Below, in pieces: positions 60,076 to 64,000 of a stretch of 64,000 nt of DNA. The translations under genes were made by a program, and so were the position numbers. Within the stretch, counting starts at the first letter, position 1; every line of letters starts with the position of its first letter. The stretch is from contig NZ_CP151726.1 in NCBI RefSeq assembly GCF_038443385.1, positions 2,604,001 to 2,668,000 of the forward strand. Reading direction: 5' to 3'. The stretch comes from Stieleria varia (lineage in GTDB: Bacteria; Planctomycetota; Planctomycetia; Pirellulales; Pirellulaceae). The notes under the pieces are model-generated. The model was not told the origin of the DNA, did no database searches, and saw nothing but the letters and a program-made list of their open reading frames with translations.

Positions 60076-62202
60076 TCAGTCACTGAACCAATAGAAACTG
60101 AAGACATGCAGGGCGATCAGCACCGGTATCGGCCATGTCATCCATAGGTGCCACTTCGTCAGACGGGGACGCCATTGACGAAACAACATCGCGTATCGAC
60201 GCGGCAGTGATGACTCCAGTCCGACCGCGACCCCAGAGAATGCGCCGACCAACGCGGCGGCGATGAAGCTGCACGAAAGCACAAGATTGAGATTGCTGCC
60301 CAGTCGCAGGCCAGTGTGAACCGCGAAGCAAAACAGAGTGGCAGTGCCGAGAATTCCGTGCAACACACGCCACCAAGCATACTGGCCCCATCTGAAACGA
60401 ATGATTCGTTTGCGTAGTGAGAAAAGCATCCCCAGCGACAGGACTCCGAGCAAAGTGAAGCCGGTGACTTGTCTGAGGAAATCCGATCGCCAGAGCACAT
60501 CGATCGATCGCATGCCGGATTGCACCGAATCGGCCATCGTAATGGGTGGCAACAACAGCAACATCACAGCGGCCAACATTCCCACCAACGATGCGGTGAT
60601 CAATGTGCGCGTGCCGGGAGCAGCAACCACCTCTGGTGTGCCTGTCACGAGCTCCTGAACCAATGGTCGACAACTGCCACAGGCGGTCGCGGCACCGCAT
60701 CGAGCAGACAGTTGGTTCAGATCCTCACAACCTGACTCGATCATTTCCGTCAGCGTGCCTTTGCTGATCCCCAGACAGGCACAAACCACACTATCGCTCG
60801 GCCATTCAGCGACCGGCCATGCACCCGAGGGTGCCCATGGACTGCCTGTTCGCATGAACCTTCTTCGCTGCCAAGGCCACATCTGCTGCTGACGATTGAT
60901 CGCTTGCCTCACTTGAGGCAACTCGTTCCAATCACCGACGCACGAGGCGCCCACGATCCGTCCTTGCTCCAGCAAAATCTTTCGATATCCATGCTCATCT
61001 TGATTGATCAGCGGGATGCCGCCGGGGGAATCACCCAAGGCTCGACCAAGCGTCGCAACCTGTACCCCCATCAGCTTGAGCTCAGCCGATTCATCAGCTC
61101 CCAGAAACGTGGCCGACTCACCGGAGAGTCGATGTGCCAACACATCCGCCATGCGGTAACACGGTGCGACCAAACCGTAGACGTGGCTTCGATGGCTGAC
61201 GCACTCGCCGATCGCGTGGATCAAGGGATCCGCAGTCGTCAACGTGTCATCGACCACGATTCCACCCCGCTGCCCCACCGGCAACCCGCAGCCGCGAGCC
61301 AAGTCGTCGTTGGGACGCACTCCCGCAGCAACGATCACGATCCCGACGCTGACGCTTTCGGCATTCTCGAAGTCGAGTCTCAAACGCCCAGGGCTTTCTG
61401 TTTCGATGCAATGCAGACGCCGGACGAGTGACACCTCCAGCCCCATCGACTCGACTCTTGTTTTCAATAATGCTGCGCCCTTGGCATCCAATTGCCGAGG
61501 CATCAAACCAGGCGCCATTTCGACAACGGAGACCGCCACACCCGCATCGCTCAGGATCTTTGCCGCTTCCAGTCCGAGCAAGCCGCCACCGATCACCACT
61601 CCGTTGCTAACGCTATTGGTCTCGATGAATGACTTGATGTCCTGTAGATCCTGCAGCGACCGATAGACGAAAACACCTTGCGAGCGGATTCCAGGAACTG
61701 GCGGCAAAAACGCATGGGACCCTGTCGCCAAGATCAAACGATCATATGGAATCCGCTCGTCTTGATCATCGATCACCTCTCGACTCTCGCGATCGATGGA
61801 TCGAATTCGACGTCCCGTGATCAGCTTGATCGAATGCTCGGCGTACCATTGAGGCGACGCCAGCAGTAGCTTTTCAGCGTTGGATTCGGAAAAGAGTTTG
61901 GAAAGGTTGACCCGGTCATAGGCGGGTGTCGGCTCGTCTCCATAAACTGTGACTGCATACCGCTGGATGGATTTTCGGCGAACAAGCCGATCGCACAAAC
62001 CGAACGCTGACATGCCTCCACCGACAATTACCAATCGTTGCTTGACCACGACGCTCTCGTTCTGGGGACTTGCAGAGCAGTCTTTGATTTGCGATTGGCG
62101 AGCTTGAAGCACAGTGGACATCGCAGCCTTTGAAAACCATTCCACGGGCATCCACGCATTGAGCAATTCAGCGTGAAGCGTACGTAGGAAAACAATCAGC
62201 AT
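60076..62202 (-). CDS. NirB-like FAD/NAD(P) oxidoreductase fused to [2Fe-2S] BFD and a haem-b-type membrane domain
   Basis: The protein has 708 residues. The N-terminal pyridine-nucleotide-disulfide oxidoreductase fold has VIVGGGMSAFG near 57, AYDRVNLSKLF, LILATGSHAFLPPVPG and VVIGGGLLGLEAA. It matches the NirB large-subunit N-terminus. A BFD-type [2Fe-2S] domain follows at about 470-530 (CACLGISKGTL, CGSCRPLV). Where NirB would have the sulfite/nitrite reductase part there are four to five membrane helices with paired His (RVLHGILG, FAVHTGLR, WHLWMTWP, ALHVFSFY), typical of b-type haem ligands. The likely path is NAD(P)H to FAD to [2Fe-2S] to haem b and out to the multihaem cytochrome. Start codon unsure (62202, 62151 or 62121 are all in frame). 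This is a fusion I cannot match to a named family. Confidence 0.8.
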   Translation of the reverse strand: MLIVFLRTLHAELLNAWMPVEWFSKAAMSTVLQARQSQIKDCSASPQNESVVVKQRLVIVGGGMSAFGLCDRLVRRKSIQRYAVTVYGDEPTPAYDRVNLSKLFSESNAEKLLLASPQWYAEHSIKLITGRRIRSIDRESREVIDDQDERIPYDRLILATGSHAFLPPVPGIRSQGVFVYRSLQDLQDIKSFIETNSVSNGVVIGGGLLGLEAAKILSDAGVAVSVVEMAPGLMPRQLDAKGAALLKTRVESMGLEVSLVRRLHCIETESPGRLRLDFENAESVSVGIVIVAAGVRPNDDLARGCGLPVGQRGGIVVDDTLTTADPLIHAIGECVSHRSHVYGLVAPCYRMADVLAHRLSGESATFLGADESAELKLMGVQVATLGRALGDSPGGIPLINQDEHGYRKILLEQGRIVGASCVGDWNELPQVRQAINRQQQMWPWQRRRFMRTGSPWAPSGAWPVAEWPSDSVVCACLGISKGTLTEMIESGCEDLNQLSARCGAATACGSCRPLVQELVTGTPEVVAAPGTRTLITASLVGMLAAVMLLLLPPITMADSVQSGMRSIDVLWRSDFLRQVTGFTLLGVLSLGMLFSLRKRIIRFRWGQYAWWRVLHGILGTATLFCFAVHTGLRLGSNLNLVLSCSFIAAALVGAFSGVAVGLESSLPRRYAMLFRQWRPRLTKWHLWMTWPIPVLIALHVFSFYWFSD

Positions 62203-62240
62203 TCATTGCTGGGTATCAACAGATCCATCGATACCCATGG

Positions 62241-62268
62241 CTTGGCAATTGATATACCAATTGGTGTA
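62241..62268. promoter_or_regulatory. Candidate operator upstream of the redox operon
   Basis: The perfect palindrome ACCAATTGGT (62256-62265) and a preceding GGCAATTG form two CAATTG half-sites around gatata. They lie 39-66 bases upstream of the first possible start of the flavoprotein gene. It could bind a dimeric regulator. No regulator family was matched, and CAATTG is common by chance. Confidence 0.35.
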
Positions 62269-62713
62269 GAAAAAGGGCGTGATGTGCGGGTGTGACGCGA
62301 TGGTCCATTACGCAGACCAAATGGCTGTATCGCAACCGTTAGGTGTGCGGATACGTTCCAGGCAACGCAGTTGGGATGAAGCAATGCAACGGCGAATGCC
62401 TCTTTTCGTGGCATAGACCGATCGAGACTGCTAAGCGAAGCAGCGATCCTGGTCGAGAAGACGGTTGCGAGAAAGTGGCCAAGGCCCGAACTTCCCCAAG
62501 TTCCTTGGGGGAGGTGCCGGTCACGCGGCACGGCTCATGGCGTTTGGTTGTTGTTTGGCGTATGAAGGTGTTCGTTTTCGACTCGGAGAGTCGAACGACA
62601 GTCGCTCGACGTTCCACGGCGATAGCGCGCCCCGGAAAACGTCTTGCCAATTCCGAACGTTTACTTGCGCAGACAGGCCCCCTCCCTCGCATTCGCCTGT
62701 AAGGCTCTGCTCG

Positions 62714-62874
62714 ACCTCCCCCAAGTTCCGAGACTGCTGATTGAATCGTGTTGCGTTGTGTCTGTGAGCCGATAGCGCTAGCCACGGGCCTCGAAGGGTT
62801 TCGTCAACACCATTAGGCCCGCGGCTAGCGCCTTGCGGCTCACTAAATCAGCAGTCTCGTTCCTTGGGGGAGGT
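62714..62874. mobile_element. Nested MITE-like element with GTGAGCC hairpin
   Basis: The outer inverted repeats of 29 bases (62714-62742 and 62846-62874, core GAGACTGCTGATT) differ at only three positions. They enclose the GTGAGCC hairpin 62764-62843, whose loop is the inverted form of the one at 57272. A further ttgggggaggtg arm at about 62504 indicates a second, older boundary. No coding capacity. Confidence 0.75.
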
Positions 62875-62972
62875 GACAGTGGAACAGGAATGGTTTCGAA
62901 GAAATGCCTAAATTGAGCCAACCGCAACTATAGAGCAGCCCAGCGTAAGCATTTGCTGGGCTACTTGGCCGG

Positions 62973-64000
62973 CTACTTGTCGGTCGCCAGTTTGCGGAAG
63001 TAGGCTTCGATGGCGTCGCGGTAGTGGGTGGGTAGATCGCGACTGATTTGCTGTAACGCTTCTTTGCGTTCTGCGGGTGGCAAATTACCCCAGGCTTCTT
63101 CGTCGAACTTCTTTTTGTCAACGTTGCCATTGCCCGAACCTCCAGCGATCTGGCTGTCTTGCATCGGCTGAGCTTGGCCGGGTTCCTGCTTGCCGCTTCC
63201 TTGACCGGATTGACTTTGTTGCTGCTGCTGTTGTTGTTGCTGTTGCTCCTCCAGTTTCTCGATCAGCTTCGTCAACTTGTCGATGATCTTTTGCTCTTGG
63301 TCTTCGACTTGCTCATTACTGCGTCCCAAGTCCAGGCGACGGGTGACGTCACTCATCAATCGCGAAATCTCGTCCAGTGAGTCTTCTTTGAGCGGTTTGA
63401 TGTCAGCGATCATCAACTTGGCCGTGCGTGTGAAACGAACCGGTGAGTCGGCTTCGTTTTCCAATAGACGTCGCAAATCGGTCAGAGCGTCCTTTTTCAT
63501 CAGCAACGCGTGATAGCATGCGCCGCGGTAGAACAAGGCCGAAGCCGGATCGAGCGACTCCACCACGTCGACTTCGGCGATCACCGGCAGGGCTTCATCG
63601 AACAATCGTTGACGGACCAACAAGCGTCCCAACCAAGTTCGAACGCTCATCCGCATTTGTTTTGGCAAAGATTCAATTTCGGCATAGACACTTTGAGAGG
63701 GGTCCATGCTCTTGGCCGCAGCGATGGGGTCATCGGTGGCAGACTGAATCAAGTCTCGGACGCTGGGGACGAGTGGTTGGATGACGGAGACGAACGCGTC
63801 GAGCGGGTCGGCGTCTTGCTGCTCAATGGCGGACAAGAATCGCTGAGACGTCTCATCCATCGCGACGGGGGCGGCACCGAGTTGATCGAGTGACTGACGC
63901 AGCAAACCGGACATGGATTCGGCGTCGCGTGCGTGCCAACTGGCTTGATTCTCGAGCGATTCGTCATCAGCGGTTGCAGAGGCGACTTGGAGGCTCAGTG
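62973..64000 (-). CDS. TPR/polyGln periplasmic-type protein, 5' end outside the window
   Basis: The frame stays open to the window edge. The residues upstream of the first ATG in the window (63914) read LSLQVASATADDESLENQAS, consistent with the end of a signal peptide and a mature start, so the true start is beyond 64000. The visible part (about 340 residues) has a helical TPR-like region (SALFYRGACYHALLMKKDAL) and a coiled segment (KLTKLIEKLEEQ) followed by ten Gln. A Gly/Ser linker and a conserved-looking C-terminus (LPPAERKEALQQISRDLPTH, RDAIEAYFRKLA) follow. The C-terminus matches a planctomycete protein type often found with VWA/Bat-like operons. Function unknown. Confidence 0.78.
   Translation of the reverse strand, partial: LSLQVASATADDESLENQASWHARDAESMSGLLRQSLDQLGAAPVAMDETSQRFLSAIEQQDADPLDAFVSVIQPLVPSVRDLIQSATDDPIAAAKSMDPSQSVYAEIESLPKQMRMSVRTWLGRLLVRQRLFDEALPVIAEVDVVESLDPASALFYRGACYHALLMKKDALTDLRRLLENEADSPVRFTRTAKLMIADIKPLKEDSLDEISRLMSDVTRRLDLGRSNEQVEDQEQKIIDKLTKLIEKLEEQQQQQQQQQQSQSGQGSGKQEPGQAQPMQDSQIAGGSGNGNVDKKKFDEEAWGNLPPAERKEALQQISRDLPTHYRDAIEAYFRKLATDK

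Larger units (their letters stand above)
62203..62972. other. Regulatory and repeat-rich gap upstream of the redox operon
   Basis: No gene is supported in these 770 bases, although a minus-strand frame of about 148 codons crosses them. That frame runs through repeat sequence (ttgggggaggt units at about 62504 and 62866) and has no recognisable domain. The region holds the palindrome ACCAATTGGT at 62256-62265 near the operon start and a nested MITE-like repeat at 62714-62874. Confidence 0.5.

Noticed and set aside
62339-62785. Minus-strand frame of 148 codons upstream of the redox operon
   Set aside because: It runs over repeat arms, contains no recognisable motif and would sit in the operon's regulatory gap. 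Best read as repeat sequence that happens to stay open.

Overview
The window reads as chromosomal DNA of a marine planctomycete close to Rhodopirellula and other Pirellulaceae. The support is family content rather than a marker gene. There are two giant secreted proteins of the PVC type (ThuA fold, membrane-bound dehydrogenase propeller, HEAT repeats, cytochrome c), a PEP-CTERM protein, a Ser/Thr kinase with a sensor ectodomain next to an ECF sigma factor, many secreted and lipid-anchored proteins without known homologues, and high-copy-looking palindromic repeats between genes. No rRNA, tRNA or CRISPR array was recognised.

Layout. 1-2.9 kb is a mobile-DNA graveyard: three copies of a long direct repeat, REP-like palindromes, an orphan RHS C-terminal tip with a possible small membrane immunity protein, and a truncated Rpn/PD-(D/E)XK nuclease. 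2.9-12.7 kb is mostly housekeeping and catabolism: a secreted alpha/beta hydrolase, a peptidase-MA-like metalloprotein, a 32-residue basic protein, a FabZ-like dehydratase, a PanE-like reductase, L-serine dehydratase, a Gfo/Idh/MocA protein and a GH10 xylanase. 13.4-19.2 kb is one 1936-residue fusion protein that ends in an esterase domain. 19.4-23.3 kb is a VWA plus large membrane-anchored protein pair.

23.3-28.2 kb holds the most striking object: a single 1561-residue TIR-CHAT-NTPase-TPR protein with all expected catalytic residues, lying between perfect 25-bp inverted repeats. The right repeat sits inside the 3' end of the neighbouring RND pump gene, so the whole looks like a mobile immunity or cell-death cassette. 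28.1-33.6 kb is a TetR/MFP/RND efflux operon with three 17-bp-spaced TTGAC-N5-GTCAA operator candidates. 33.7-39.8 kb carries a MITE-like element, a small lipoprotein, a GCS2 ligase, an M20 amidohydrolase, an orphan Pycsar-type transmembrane effector and a PEP-CTERM protein.

40-51.6 kb contains a secreted beta-propeller protein, several unknown proteins and a signalling module (ECF sigma factor, two lipoproteins, Ser/Thr kinase). 52-56.4 kb is the second giant ThuA/dehydrogenase/cytochrome protein. 56.5-62.2 kb holds dCTP deaminase and then a four-gene redox operon: a flavoprotein-[2Fe-2S]-membrane fusion, an 11-haem-motif cytochrome, a Tll0287-like haem lipoprotein and a globin. The window ends inside a TPR/polyglutamine protein that runs off the edge.

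Several families of short palindromic elements (a GTGAGCC hairpin family, a 227-229 bp MITE, a GGGATTCGCCAGAATTCC motif, a 19-bp inverted repeat around 14-bp tandem units) sit in most of the longer intergenic gaps. Together with many small in-frame tandem duplications they point to an active repeat landscape.
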